Translations under genes and position numbers: made by a program
In this document: piece by piece, positions 17,093 through 26,105 of the stretch
Layout: each line of letters begins with the position of its first letter
Position numbering within the stretch: the stretch's first letter is position 1
The notes under the pieces: model-generated
What the model saw: the letters and a program-made list of their open reading frames with translations, nothing else
Databases searched by the model: none
Told to the model about the DNA's origin: nothing
Assembly: GCA_017643925.1 (NCBI GenBank)
Contig: JAEPML010000001.1
Span: 62,001-126,000 of the forward strand
Reading direction: 5' to 3'
DNA from: Roseibium sp.
GTDB lineage: Bacteria; Pseudomonadota; Alphaproteobacteria; Rhizobiales; Stappiaceae
Length of the DNA: 64,000 nucleotides

Positions 17093-18409
17093 ATGTTGCC
17101 GCAAGAACTCATTCGAAAGAAACGCGACGGCGGAACGCTCGACGCGGACGAGATTGCTTTCTTCGTCAAGGGGCTCGCAGACGGGTCGGTGACGGAAGGG
17201 CAGGTCTCTGCCTTGGCCATGGCGGTTTTCTTTCAGGGCCTGACCGTTGACGAGCGGGTCGCGCTGACACTGGCGATGCGCGACAGCGGCGATGTTATGG
17301 ACTGGTCCGGCATTGACGCCCCGATCCTGGACAAGCATTCCACCGGTGGTGTCGGCGACAATGTCTCGTTGATGCTGGCGCCGGCCCTTGCTGCCTGCGG
17401 TGCGGCAGTCCCGATGATTTCCGGACGTGGCCTTGGACACACCGGCGGGACGCTCGACAAGTTCGACAGTATCCCGGGCTACCAGACCCAGCCGGACAAT
17501 GACCTGTTCAAGAAGGTGGTCAAGGAGATCGGCTGCGCCGTCATCGGGCAGACCGGCAACCTCGCACCTGCCGACAAACGCTTTTATGCGATCCGCGACG
17601 TCACAGGAACGGTGGAAAGCATCGACCTGATCACGGCCTCCATCCTGTCCAAGAAACTGTCGGCGGGTCTGCAAGGTCTCGTGCTCGACGTCAAATGGGG
17701 CACCGGTGCCTTCATGGCGACGCTGGAAGATGCCAGGGCACTGGCACAAAGCCTTGTGCTGGTGGCAAACGGAGCCGGCCTGAAGACGACGGCCCTGCTG
17801 ACGGACATGAACGAGCCACTTGCGTCCGCTGCGGGAAACGCCGTTGAAATGCAAAATGCCGTCGATTTTCTGAAAGGCACGGCCATCGACAACCGTCTCT
17901 GGGATGTCACTGTCGCCCAAGGGGGCGAATTGCTCGCATCCGGTGGCATTGCAGCGACCGCGGAAGCGGCGGCGGACATGATGCGCGAGGCCTTCGACAG
18001 CGGCAGGGCTGCGGAAAAGTTTGCGCAGATGGTTCATGCACTCGGTGGTCCCGCCGACTTCATGGAAAAAACCGAGCTTTATCTGGCCAAGGCACCGGTC
18101 GAGGCACCGGTCTATGCGCAGCATGATGGTGTGGTGACCGCGATCGACGCCCGCGCCGTCGGTGTTGCGGTGGTTGAACTCGGTGGCGGACGCAAGGCGG
18201 CCGCTGATGTGATTGACCCTTCAGTCGGGCTGGTCAGTCTGGCAGGTGTCGGCAACTCCGTGGATGCCGATGCGCCAATTGCCATCGTGCACGCGAGGAC
18301 CGAGGAAGACGCTGAAAAGGCGGCTGTGGCCTTGCACAATGCCTACACCATTGGTTCAGGAGCAGATGTTGTCGATCACCCGAGCGTGGTCGAGCGGATC
18401 GCTCCTTAG
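17093..18409 (+). CDS. deoA: Thymidine phosphorylase
   Basis: A 438-residue pyrimidine nucleoside phosphorylase converting thymidine or deoxyuridine to base and deoxyribose-1-phosphate. Seen motifs are [16 protein letters not shown], the phosphate-binding [13 protein letters not shown] (about residue 80), and [14 protein letters not shown], the family signature. [16 protein letters not shown] and the C-terminal alpha/beta domain follow. The gene starts 26 bp after deoC. The length and signature fit thymidine phosphorylase better than the longer AMP phosphorylase. Confidence 0.95.
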   Translation: MLPQELIRKKRDGGTLDADEIAFFVKGLADGSVTEGQVSALAMAVFFQGLTVDERVALTLAMRDSGDVMDWSGIDAPILDKHSTGGVGDNVSLMLAPALAACGAAVPMISGRGLGHTGGTLDKFDSIPGYQTQPDNDLFKKVVKEIGCAVIGQTGNLAPADKRFYAIRDVTGTVESIDLITASILSKKLSAGLQGLVLDVKWGTGAFMATLEDARALAQSLVLVANGAGLKTTALLTDMNEPLASAAGNAVEMQNAVDFLKGTAIDNRLWDVTVAQGGELLASGGIAATAEAAADMMREAFDSGRAAEKFAQMVHALGGPADFMEKTELYLAKAPVEAPVYAQHDGVVTAIDARAVGVAVVELGGGRKAAADVIDPSVGLVSLAGVGNSVDADAPIAIVHARTEEDAEKAAVALHNAYTIGSGADVVDHPSVVERIAP

Positions 18410-18419
18410 GAACTCTGCG

Positions 18420-18464
18420 CCGGGAAAATGGTTCCCCGGCGCTGCTCCGGCTCGAAGAAGCCGG
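18420..18464 (+). other. Two small hairpins in the deoA-deoB gap
   Basis: CCGGG...CCCGG (18420-18439) and CCGGCT-N6-AGCCGG (18447-18464) lie side by side in the 80-bp gap. Neither is followed by a T-run, so they look like mRNA-processing or stabilising structures more than terminators. Confidence 0.35.
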
Positions 18465-18489
18465 CAACAATAAAATTGAGGAGATGCCC

Positions 18490-19710
18490 ATGCCTCGTGC
18501 AATTCTGTGCGTGCTGGACAGTTTCGGCATCGGCGGTGCAGCGGATGCCGCCGCCTTTGGCGATGCCGGGTCCGATACCCTGGGTCATATTGCCGAACGC
18601 TGTGCCAACGGTCAGGGCGACCGCGAGGGCTTGCGCAAAGGCCCGTTGAGCGTTCCCAACATGGATCGACTGGGTCTTGGTGCGGCTGGTCGTCTCTCGA
18701 CCGGCAAGGACATCCCCGGCCTCGACCATTCCGGCGATCCGGACGGGCTCTGGGGCTTTGCGGCTGAAACCTCAAACGGCAAGGACACGCCGTCAGGACA
18801 CTGGGAAATCGCCGGTGTTCCCGTCCGTTTCGACTGGGGTTATTTCCCGGACACCGTGCCAACATTCCCGGCTGAGCTGATCGAAAAGATCAGCGCAAAG
18901 GCTGGCCTAAACGGCATTCTTGGTTACAAGCATGCGTCGGGCACGGTGATCATCGCCGAACTTGGCGAAGAACATGTTCGCACCGGCAAACCGATTTTCT
19001 ACACCTCGGCGGATTCAGTCATCCAGATTGCAGCGCACGAGGAACATTACGGGCTGGAGAAGCTCTACGAGCTGTGCGAAATCACGCGCGAATTTGCTGA
19101 TCCCTACAATATCGGGCGAGTGATCGCCCGACCCTTCCTTGGTGAAAACGCAGACACATTCGAGAGAACGGCAAACCGGCGTGACTATTCCGTTCTGCCC
19201 CCGGAGCCAACTCTTCTGGATCGACTGACGGAAGCCGGGCGCACCGTCTACGGCATCGGCAAGATCTCGGATATCTTTGCCCATCAGGGCGTGTCGAAAG
19301 TGCTCAAGGGCGCAGGTAACGATCAGCTTTTTGACAAGACACTGGAGGCCATGGAGCTGGCCGAAGACGGTGATCTGATCTTCGCCAATTTCATCGACTT
19401 CGACTCGCTCTACGGCCATCGCCGTGACGTTCCGGGCTACGCGGCGGCGCTTGAACATTTTGACCGCCGCCTGCCGGAGATGATCGGCAAGATGAGGGAT
19501 GGGGATCTCCTGATCCTGACGGCCGATCACGGCTGTGATCCAACCTGGGAAGGGACCGATCACACGCGCGAACATGTGCCGGTGATCGCAACGGGGCCGG
19601 GCATTGCCGGCAGAGGCATTGGCGGACGCAAGACCTTTGCCGATATAGGCGAAAGCGTTGCCGATCATCTGGGCATTGCCAATGGCCCAAATGGCCAGAG
19701 CTTCCTGTAA
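18490..19710 (+). CDS. deoB: Phosphopentomutase
   Basis: About 406 residues; interconverts (deoxy)ribose-1-phosphate and -5-phosphate, linking the phosphorylases to DeoC. Alkaline-phosphatase-fold metal sites are [13 protein letters not shown] (N-terminus), [20 protein letters not shown] (phospho-Thr region), [13 protein letters not shown] and [19 protein letters not shown]. The ATG at 18490 is preferred, with GAGGAG 6 bases upstream; the ATG at 18484 abuts the RBS. The length matches E. coli DeoB. Confidence 0.95.
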   Translation: MPRAILCVLDSFGIGGAADAAAFGDAGSDTLGHIAERCANGQGDREGLRKGPLSVPNMDRLGLGAAGRLSTGKDIPGLDHSGDPDGLWGFAAETSNGKDTPSGHWEIAGVPVRFDWGYFPDTVPTFPAELIEKISAKAGLNGILGYKHASGTVIIAELGEEHVRTGKPIFYTSADSVIQIAAHEEHYGLEKLYELCEITREFADPYNIGRVIARPFLGENADTFERTANRRDYSVLPPEPTLLDRLTEAGRTVYGIGKISDIFAHQGVSKVLKGAGNDQLFDKTLEAMELAEDGDLIFANFIDFDSLYGHRRDVPGYAAALEHFDRRLPEMIGKMRDGDLLILTADHGCDPTWEGTDHTREHVPVIATGPGIAGRGIGGRKTFADIGESVADHLGIANGPNGQSFL

Positions 19711-19721
19711 GATATGCGCAA

Positions 19722-19751
19722 CCGGCGCGCGGGATGATTCGTGCGCGCCGG
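19722..19751. other. Strong hairpin between deoB and the adenosine deaminase gene
   Basis: A perfect 9-bp GC stem CCGGCGCGC / GCGCGCCGG with a 12-nt loop starts 12 bp after the deoB stop. No T-run follows on either side. It may be a weak terminator or attenuator between the deo genes and the purine/uracil genes downstream. Confidence 0.45.
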
Positions 19752-19849
19752 AGAACTGAAAATCGTGATTGTCGGGGCCGGGACGTCCTAATCAGGAACC
19801 AGATCTTCCTGCGTCTCATCGCCTCCGGATGTTCAAGGACCTGCCGGAT

Positions 19850-20857
19850 ATGATTGAGCCCATTACGGTTCCGAAAGCCGAATTGCATTGCCATATCGAG
19901 GGTGCGGCTCCGCCGACGCTTGTCAGAAGTCTGGCCGAGCAACACGGGGTCGATGTCTCCGGTGTGCTGGACGGCAACGGCAAATACATCTGGTCGGATT
20001 TCACGACCTTTCTGAAGGCCTACGACGTTGCAAGTTCCGTCTTCAAGACACCGGCGGATTACTCGCTCCTGTCGGAAGCCTATTTCCGCATGCTGGCCGC
20101 TGAAGGTGCGATCTACGGTGAGATCTTTGTCTCGCCCGACCATGCCCAGGCGGCTGGTTTGTCCTATCGTTCCTATGTCGAGGGGCTGGCTTCGGGGATT
20201 GAACGCGCGAAACTCGACACGGCAATTGAAGGTCGGATGATCGCAATCGGCGTCCGGCATTTCGGCTCTGCGTCGGTAGAGCGCGTGGTCAAGGAAGTGA
20301 TCGGCAATCCGCACCCAATGGTGACCGGTTTCGGACTGGCAGGCGACGAGCGCTCCGGCCACCCGGCGAATTTCGCCAAGGCCTTTCGCATGGCCTCCGA
20401 AGCCGGGTTGGGTACCACGGCCCATGCAGGTGAATTCGGCGGGCCGGACAGCGTCATCGCAGCGTTGGAATTCTTGCGCGTCAAACGCCTGGGCCATGGA
20501 GTGCGGGCAATCGAGGACAAGGAACTGGTCAAGCGGCTGGCGGATGAAGACATCGTGCTGGAAGTTTGTCCGGGCTCGAACATTTCACTCGGCGTCTACA
20601 CCCACATGCGTTTCCATCCTGTCAACATGCTGCGGCGAGAAGGGGTCAAGGTGACGCTGAACTCGGATGACCCGCCGTTTTTCGGAACAACGCTTGGCAA
20701 GGAATACGCCTCGGTATCGGAAACCTTCGGTTGGAAGGCTGAAGACCAGATCGAAATCACGCGGACAGCAATTGAAGCCGCCTTCTGCGACAAGGCGACC
20801 AAAACGCGCTTGCTGGTGAGACTGGACAGCGCCCTGCAGAACCCGGGCACAAGCTGA
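19850..20857 (+). CDS. add: Adenosine deaminase
   Basis: About 335 residues; hydrolyses (deoxy)adenosine to (deoxy)inosine, feeding the purine phosphorylase. The zinc and catalytic motifs are PKAELHCHIEGA (HxH near the N-terminus), TTAHAGEFGGPDSV, RLGHGVRAIED, LEVCPGSNISLGVY and LNSDDPPFFGTTL. The start at 19850 has AAGGA 10 bases upstream; 19829 (MFKDLPDM...) is also possible. Adenine deaminase-like members of this family exist, so activity on adenine cannot be excluded, but the context favours the nucleoside. Confidence 0.9.
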   Translation: MIEPITVPKAELHCHIEGAAPPTLVRSLAEQHGVDVSGVLDGNGKYIWSDFTTFLKAYDVASSVFKTPADYSLLSEAYFRMLAAEGAIYGEIFVSPDHAQAAGLSYRSYVEGLASGIERAKLDTAIEGRMIAIGVRHFGSASVERVVKEVIGNPHPMVTGFGLAGDERSGHPANFAKAFRMASEAGLGTTAHAGEFGGPDSVIAALEFLRVKRLGHGVRAIEDKELVKRLADEDIVLEVCPGSNISLGVYTHMRFHPVNMLRREGVKVTLNSDDPPFFGTTLGKEYASVSETFGWKAEDQIEITRTAIEAAFCDKATKTRLLVRLDSALQNPGTS

Positions 20858-20949
20858 CACAAAAAATGCATCGCGCCCGGACCTGGGGCCCGCATCCACC
20901 TGCGCGCGAATTCTGAAACTGCCTACGACCGATAACCGGACCCTCTTCG

Positions 20950-22197
20950 ATGAACGACTCAGCCAACTCGGTTCTCGCCCTTTTTCAGCCCGAAGAAATT
21001 CGGAGGAAGGCGCATTCCCTCCTTGAAAAAGCGTCACTTGGGAAGTTGTCCCATGTCGAGGTCGACCTGTCGGCGATGGACAAGGCGCTTGTTGCCACCC
21101 TCGAAGCAACCAAGCGGAACTACCCGGATTTCCAGATCCCGCCCTATGGTGTTTGGCGCGACTTCGAAACCGGCGGCATTGACCGCTGGGGGGCACTTGC
21201 CGGGGCACGCGCGTTTGAAAGTGCCGAGGAGATGCTGGCCTCGGCAGCAGATCTCGCCGCGATCAGCATCTACATGAAAACGAGACGCCCCGATGATTGG
21301 GTGTTCCAGGACCCGATGACCGGAACCGAAGCCAGCGGAACGGAGGCCTCCGCGCTGGCGGCGTTTCACATGTTCGCGTCAGGCGCTTTTTCCTCCGACA
21401 TGGGGGATCCTTATCGCGTGGATGCCGAAACACTGATCCGGATGGAAACAGTGGAACTTGCCGGGGCACTGCAATGGGATCCGCAGCGGGATGCGGACTT
21501 GCTGGGTGAATTGCAAGCGCACCTCAAACGTCTGGGAGAGGCCCTGGCATTGCGTTCCGATCTCTTTTCGGAAGGGGAGGACACGCGACCGGGATTGCTC
21601 GCGACCCAGTTGGCGAAGAACAGCGGCAGTGCCGTTGACGCCGGGACGGTTCTCGACCGGCTGCTGGAAAGCCTTGCACCTGTCTGGAAGGGTGGGGCTG
21701 TATCCGGTGACATCACGCTCGGGGACTGTTTCGCCCATTCTGAAGCGCCGGGGCCGGAATTTGAAAACTTCTATCCCTTCCACATGTGTGCCCAGGAAAT
21801 AGTCTATTCGCTGGTTGAGCCCTTTGCATGGGCCGGCTGGGAAGTTGCGGGACTGGATGTCCTGACCGCACCTGCCGACGATAGACATGTCGGGCTCTTT
21901 GTGAAGTCGGGTGTTCTCAAGATACGGGATGCGGACATCGGTCTTTCCTCTGCCGAGGCCCTGCAGGATCGCATGATTGAACTACGCGAAGTCAGTGTGG
22001 CGCTGACCGACAGGCTGGCCGACATGCTTTGCGCAGAGCTGGATGTCCCGTCAGAACAGCTGCCCCTTTCCTGCATTCTGGAAGCGGGATCTGCCCGTGC
22101 AGGCGGGCTGATTTTGCTGGAGAACGAAGACGAAGCCAAAAAACTCGGTCGATTACTGAACCCCGGGGCTGTTTTTTGGTTGCCGTTCAGGGCATAG
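20950..22197 (+). CDS. DUF1688 / URC4-Urg3 family protein
   Basis: A 415-residue soluble protein that I recognise as DUF1688 from its blocks: PPYGVWRDFETGGIDRW, RPDDWVFQDPMTG, FHMFASGAFSSD, DPYRVDAETLI, LGDCFAHSEA, NFYPFHMCAQEIVYSLVEPF, AWAGWEVAGLDVLTA and CILEAGSARAGG. The family includes yeast URC4 and Aspergillus/Schizosaccharomyces urg3, needed for the URC route of uracil catabolism, with unknown biochemistry. The bacterial gene here sits immediately before upp. Since UMP or uridine is thought to be the ring-opened substrate in that route, the pairing makes sense. The URC1 partner (GTP cyclohydrolase II-like) is not in this window. Confidence 0.85.
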   Translation: MNDSANSVLALFQPEEIRRKAHSLLEKASLGKLSHVEVDLSAMDKALVATLEATKRNYPDFQIPPYGVWRDFETGGIDRWGALAGARAFESAEEMLASAADLAAISIYMKTRRPDDWVFQDPMTGTEASGTEASALAAFHMFASGAFSSDMGDPYRVDAETLIRMETVELAGALQWDPQRDADLLGELQAHLKRLGEALALRSDLFSEGEDTRPGLLATQLAKNSGSAVDAGTVLDRLLESLAPVWKGGAVSGDITLGDCFAHSEAPGPEFENFYPFHMCAQEIVYSLVEPFAWAGWEVAGLDVLTAPADDRHVGLFVKSGVLKIRDADIGLSSAEALQDRMIELREVSVALTDRLADMLCAELDVPSEQLPLSCILEAGSARAGGLILLENEDEAKKLGRLLNPGAVFWLPFRA

Positions 22198-22263
22198 CTC
22201 TGGAACATAAGAACAGTGAAAACGGTCCGTCAGATAACGGCCGAAGGATAGAGAGAGGCAGAC

Positions 22264-22893
22264 ATGTCCGGAGCCAACGTCATCAGCCATCCGCTGGTCC
22301 AGCACAAGCTGACCATCATGCGCGACAAGGGAACGTCCACGCAGGGGTTCCGCCGTCTTCTGCGCGAGATTTCCACGCTGCTGTGCTACGAGGTAACGCG
22401 CGACCTGCCGATTGTTCGCCAGACCATCGAAACCCCCCTTGCCGAAATGCAGGCGCCGGTCCTGGCCGGAAAGAAGCTCGTCTTCGCGTCGGTCCTGCGG
22501 GCGGGTAACGGCCTTCTTGAAGGCATGCTCGAACTGGTCCCCTCGGCTCGCGTTGCCCATGTCGGCCTTTACCGCGACCCCGAAACGCTTCAGCCGGTGG
22601 AATACTATTTCAAGGCCCCTGAAGATCTGAACGAGCGGCTGGTCATTGTCGTCGACCCGATGCTCGCAACGGCCAATTCCGCGATTGCCGCGGTTCAGAA
22701 ACTCAAGGAACGTGGCGCCAACAATATTCGCTTTCTCTGCCTGCTGGCAGCTCCCGAAGGCGTTGCGAATTTCAACGAACAGCATCCCGATGTGCCGATC
22801 TATACGGCCGCGATCGACGAGAAACTCAACGAGAAGGGCTACATCGTTCCTGGTCTCGGCGATGCGGGTGACCGGATGTACGGCACGAAATAG
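22264..22893 (+). CDS. upp: Uracil phosphoribosyltransferase
   Basis: A 209-residue enzyme making UMP from uracil and PRPP. Motifs are [12 protein letters not shown] at the N-terminus, [12 protein letters not shown], the PRPP-binding [16 protein letters not shown] (about residue 128), and the uracil-binding C-terminus [23 protein letters not shown] upstream is a clear RBS. It follows the DUF1688 gene by 66 bp and ends in a strong terminator. It salvages, or activates for degradation, the uracil released by the upstream phosphorylase and deaminase. Confidence 0.96.
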   Translation: MSGANVISHPLVQHKLTIMRDKGTSTQGFRRLLREISTLLCYEVTRDLPIVRQTIETPLAEMQAPVLAGKKLVFASVLRAGNGLLEGMLELVPSARVAHVGLYRDPETLQPVEYYFKAPEDLNERLVIVVDPMLATANSAIAAVQKLKERGANNIRFLCLLAAPEGVANFNEQHPDVPIYTAAIDEKLNEKGYIVPGLGDAGDRMYGTK

Positions 22894-22918
22894 GTCCCTC
22901 TTCCGATCGGATCATGAA

Positions 22919-22946
22919 AGCGCGGGGCTTGCTCCGCGCTTTTTTC
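22919..22946 (+). terminator. Rho-independent terminator after upp
   Basis: A 7-bp stem AGCGCGG / CCGCGCT (22919-22925 with 22934-22940) is followed directly by a run of five T. It marks the likely end of the main nucleoside transcript. The next kinase gene starts 55 bp later. Confidence 0.85.
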
Positions 22947-23000
22947 TTGCGCTCACCGCAAGCCGCTCTAGGCTCGATCTGTCGGTTGGGGGGAACTGTC

Positions 23001-23900
23001 ATGATCACCGTCTTTGGCTCTATCAATCTGGATCTCGTGGTTGCCGTGCCGCGATTGCCGACGGCAGGTGAAACGGTCGCCGGGTGCGATCACCAGACCT
23101 TTGCCGGTGGCAAGGGCGCGAACCAGGCTTTGGCGGCGAGACGGGCCGGGGCGGAGGTCGCAATGGTCGGAGCCGTGGGGAACGATGCATTTTCCGAACT
23201 GGCGCTTGCGAACATGAACCTTGCAGGCGTCAACCTGTCCAATGTCAGGTCTCTGGATGGCGCAACGGGCCTGGCATTGATCGGTGTCGATACCGCAGGC
23301 GAAAACCAGATTATCGTTGCAAGTGGCGCAAACAGCCGCGTCGAGGCAGCCTGGCTGCAGGAGATCCTTTCCGAAGACACCACCCTCATGTTGCAGGGCG
23401 AGGTCCCGTTTCCCGAAACTGAGAGGGCAATGGCCCAGGCACGACAGGCAGGGGCGTCCGTGTTCTGGAACCCGGCACCTGTCCCGGCAGGAGGGATTGC
23501 CGGGGTCCTTGAAGATGTCGATACGCTTGTCGTCAACGAAAGCGAAGCTGCTGAAATCGCCGCACACCTGTCGATGGACAAAAGCCCTGAGGCCTTTGTC
23601 GAAGGTCTCTCCACCGAACAGCGCGCCGTTGTTGTCACCCTTGGCGCTGAAGGTGTCATCGCGTGCAAGGGCACTTCTTCGTACAGGCTGAAGGCGCCCG
23701 TGATCGAGCCGGTGGATACGACCGGTGCCGGAGACGCGTTTTGCGGAGCCTTGGCGGCGGCAATCGACGCGAACGCACCCTTCGAGAGAGCCTTGAAGGA
23801 GGGGGTTGCAGCCGGGGCCCTGGCTTGTACGGTGACAGGAGCCCAATCCAGTGCGCCTGACAAAACTGATATTGATCGCCTGGCAGATCAAATCTTTTGA
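23001..23900 (+). CDS. rbsK: Ribokinase (PfkB family)
   Basis: A PfkB-family sugar kinase of about 299 residues. The ATG at 23001 gives the classical N-terminus MITVFGSINLDLVV; an in-frame extension to 22914 runs into the terminator and is rejected. The family signatures are GGKGANQALAARRAGAEV (about residue 38) and DTTGAGDAFCGALAAA with the catalytic Asp (about residue 245). AGAEVAMVGAVGND and VTLGAEGV also match RbsK. It would phosphorylate free ribose, or deoxyribose, at O5, complementing the nucleoside pathway. It lies behind the upp terminator, so it may have its own promoter or depend on read-through. Confidence 0.85.
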   Translation: MITVFGSINLDLVVAVPRLPTAGETVAGCDHQTFAGGKGANQALAARRAGAEVAMVGAVGNDAFSELALANMNLAGVNLSNVRSLDGATGLALIGVDTAGENQIIVASGANSRVEAAWLQEILSEDTTLMLQGEVPFPETERAMAQARQAGASVFWNPAPVPAGGIAGVLEDVDTLVVNESEAAEIAAHLSMDKSPEAFVEGLSTEQRAVVVTLGAEGVIACKGTSSYRLKAPVIEPVDTTGAGDAFCGALAAAIDANAPFERALKEGVAAGALACTVTGAQSSAPDKTDIDRLADQIF

Positions 23901-23968
23901 ATTGGTTTTACAGCCTGCTAACAAAACAGTGGTATCGAAGAGGATCTCAATTCACCGCAAGGTCGGGT

Positions 23969-24472
23969 ATGTGGCGCTTTGTTGTCATTCTGTTGTTTTG
24001 TGTCGGGGTGGCTCCATTTTTGCCCAGCCTGATCGAAAGTCGCATGGATACGCTGGCAAGCGCCCGTAGCGATGCACCGGCGGATGATCCATCGGACGGA
24101 GACCGGACACACCGGATTTCCATGAACCGTCATGGTCAGTTCATTGCAGACGTCTATCTGAACGGACGCGCAGTCGACATGCTTGTCGATACCGGCGCAA
24201 ACGTGACGGCGTTGCCCGAGTCCCTGGCCGAAAACATCGGGATTTACCTGGATTCTTCGGATTACAAGTACCCGATCAACACCGCCAATGGCACAACTTA
24301 TGGCGCCAGGGCCGTCATTGATGGCATGCGCATCGGCAGCATTCGCCTGAAGAATGTCGAAGCACTGATCCTCAGGGACCAGAGCCTTGGTGGACCTCTT
24401 CTTGGAATGTCTGCGTTGTCCCGGCTTGAACGGTTTGACATATCCCGCGGCACCCTTGTACTGGTTCAGTGA
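23969..24472 (+). CDS. TIGR02281-type retropepsin-like aspartic protease
   Basis: About 167 residues with one N-terminal membrane segment (WRFVVILLFCVGVAPFLP) and a periplasmic domain of the clan AA retroviral-protease fold. The active-site motif is MLVDTGANVTALPESLA; LLGMSALSRLERF is the second conserved block. Single-domain enzymes of this kind act as dimers. The ATG at 23969 has AAGG six bases upstream. A TTG at 23897, overlapping the ribokinase stop, would add 24 residues before the membrane segment. The substrate is unknown, and no functional link to the neighbours is evident. Confidence 0.8.
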   Translation: MWRFVVILLFCVGVAPFLPSLIESRMDTLASARSDAPADDPSDGDRTHRISMNRHGQFIADVYLNGRAVDMLVDTGANVTALPESLAENIGIYLDSSDYKYPINTANGTTYGARAVIDGMRIGSIRLKNVEALILRDQSLGGPLLGMSALSRLERFDISRGTLVLVQ

Positions 24473-24536
24473 ATTTGCGTGCGTCATCAGGGGCTGTTTT
24501 CCGGGCCCGTACCAATTCCACTGTTGAGAGGCATTG

Positions 24537-26036
24537 ATGTTTCCAAAACCAGTCCCGAGCCTGACTCCCAATACATTTGAATATGAATCCCAGCCGATGG
24601 TGAAACCCACCGGCTTTCGTGAGTATGACGCCCGCTGGTTGTTCGAAAAAGAAATCAACCTCATGGGCATGCAGGCGCTGGGAATGGGGATCGGTACCCT
24701 GATCCACGAGCGCGGCGTACGTCCCGACATTGTCGTCGGTCACGATTTCCGCGGCTATTCCTCTTCCATCAAGATGGCCGTCATCAACGGTCTGCTGGCA
24801 GCTGGCGTCAATGTGCACGACATTGGACTGGCCCTGTCGCCGATGGCCTACTTTGCGCAGTTTGCGCTTGATGTGCCCGCAGTTGCGATGATCACGGCGT
24901 CCCACAACGACAACGGCTGGACCGGGGTCAAGATGGGTATTGACCGGCCATTGACATTCGGTCCGGACGAAATGGGTCGACTGAAGGAAATCGTGCTGGA
25001 GGCGACCTTCGATCTGAAGGGTGGCGGCAGCTACAGGTTTGTCGACGGGTTCCCGGATATCTACTTCAAGGATCTGACAGAGCGGCCGAAACTGAAACGC
25101 CCGATCAAGGTTGTCGCGGCATGTGGCAATGGCACCGCGGGCGCCTTTGCGCCAAGGATCCTGGAAGCGCTCGGCGCCGAGGTCATTCCACTTGATGCGG
25201 AACTGGATCACACGTTCCCGCGCTACAATCCCAATCCGGAAGACCTGAAGATGCTGCATGCGCTTCGCGACAAGGTTCTGGAAGTGGGGGCTGAAGTCGG
25301 CCTTGGGTTTGATGGCGATGGTGACCGGTGCGGTGTTGTCGACAACGAGGGCGAGGAGATCTTCGCCGACAAGGTTGGCGTGATGCTGGCGCGGGACATT
25401 TCAGCGCTTCATGCGGACAGCCAGTTCGTCGTCGACGTGAAATCGACTGGCCTGTTCCACACCGATCCGGTGTTGAAGGCAAACGGTGCCAAGACGGACT
25501 ATTTCAAGACAGGACATTCCTACATCAAGCGCCGCGTAACCGAGCTGGACGCGATTGTCGGCTTCGAGAAGTCAGGCCATTATTTCTTCAACAAGCCGAT
25601 CGGCCGGGGGTATGACGACGGTCTGGTGTCCGCGATTGCCATCCTCGATATGCTGGACCGCAATCCGGACAAGACAATGGCCGACCTGCGCCGGGACTTG
25701 CCCAAGACCTGGGGGTCGCCGACCATGTCGCCGAAATGTGCCGACGAGATCAAGTATGACGTGGTTGATCGTGTCGTTGCCCGTTTTCAGGCCATGCAAG
25801 CCAACGGCGAGACGGTTGCCGGACAGGCCATCACGGACCTCATCACGGTGAACGGTATACGCGTTGTCAGCGAAGACGGCACCTGGGGCCTCGTTCGGGC
25901 ATCGTCCAACAAGCCTGAGCTCGTTGTCGTGGTCGAGAGCCCGGTTTCCGAAGCCCGCTTGCACGAGATGTTCAAGGCGGTGGACGGCGTTCTGCGCGAG
26001 AATCCCGAAGTCGGGGACTATAACCAGACAATTTGA
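24537..26036 (+). CDS. Phosphomannomutase/phosphoglucomutase
   Basis: A 499-residue alpha-D-phosphohexomutase interconverting hexose-1- and -6-phosphates for sugar-nucleotide and exopolysaccharide synthesis. Domain I holds the phosphoserine loop MITASHNDNGWTGVKMG (about residue 120), domain II the metal loop GFDGDGDRCGVVD (about residue 260), domain III the sugar-binding GFEKSGHYFFNKP, and domain IV the phosphate-binding VRASSNKPELVVVVE. GAGAGG precedes the ATG at 24537. The closest named relatives are AlgC/ManB-type enzymes. Mannose versus glucose preference cannot be read from sequence. Confidence 0.9.
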   Translation: MFPKPVPSLTPNTFEYESQPMVKPTGFREYDARWLFEKEINLMGMQALGMGIGTLIHERGVRPDIVVGHDFRGYSSSIKMAVINGLLAAGVNVHDIGLALSPMAYFAQFALDVPAVAMITASHNDNGWTGVKMGIDRPLTFGPDEMGRLKEIVLEATFDLKGGGSYRFVDGFPDIYFKDLTERPKLKRPIKVVAACGNGTAGAFAPRILEALGAEVIPLDAELDHTFPRYNPNPEDLKMLHALRDKVLEVGAEVGLGFDGDGDRCGVVDNEGEEIFADKVGVMLARDISALHADSQFVVDVKSTGLFHTDPVLKANGAKTDYFKTGHSYIKRRVTELDAIVGFEKSGHYFFNKPIGRGYDDGLVSAIAILDMLDRNPDKTMADLRRDLPKTWGSPTMSPKCADEIKYDVVDRVVARFQAMQANGETVAGQAITDLITVNGIRVVSEDGTWGLVRASSNKPELVVVVESPVSEARLHEMFKAVDGVLRENPEVGDYNQTI

Positions 26037-26048
26037 TTGCTGATTTTC

Positions 26049-26087
26049 CGGGACGACGGCGTTTGTCCGTCGTCCCGCTTTTTTTTT
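26049..26087 (+). terminator. Rho-independent terminator after the phosphohexomutase gene
   Basis: An 11-bp perfect stem CGGGACGACGG / CCGTCGTCCCG (26049-26059 with 26067-26077) has a 7-nt loop and is followed by nine T residues. This is the strongest terminator in the window. Confidence 0.93.
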
Positions 26088-26105
26088 GTTTTGGGGGAGA
26101 CATTT

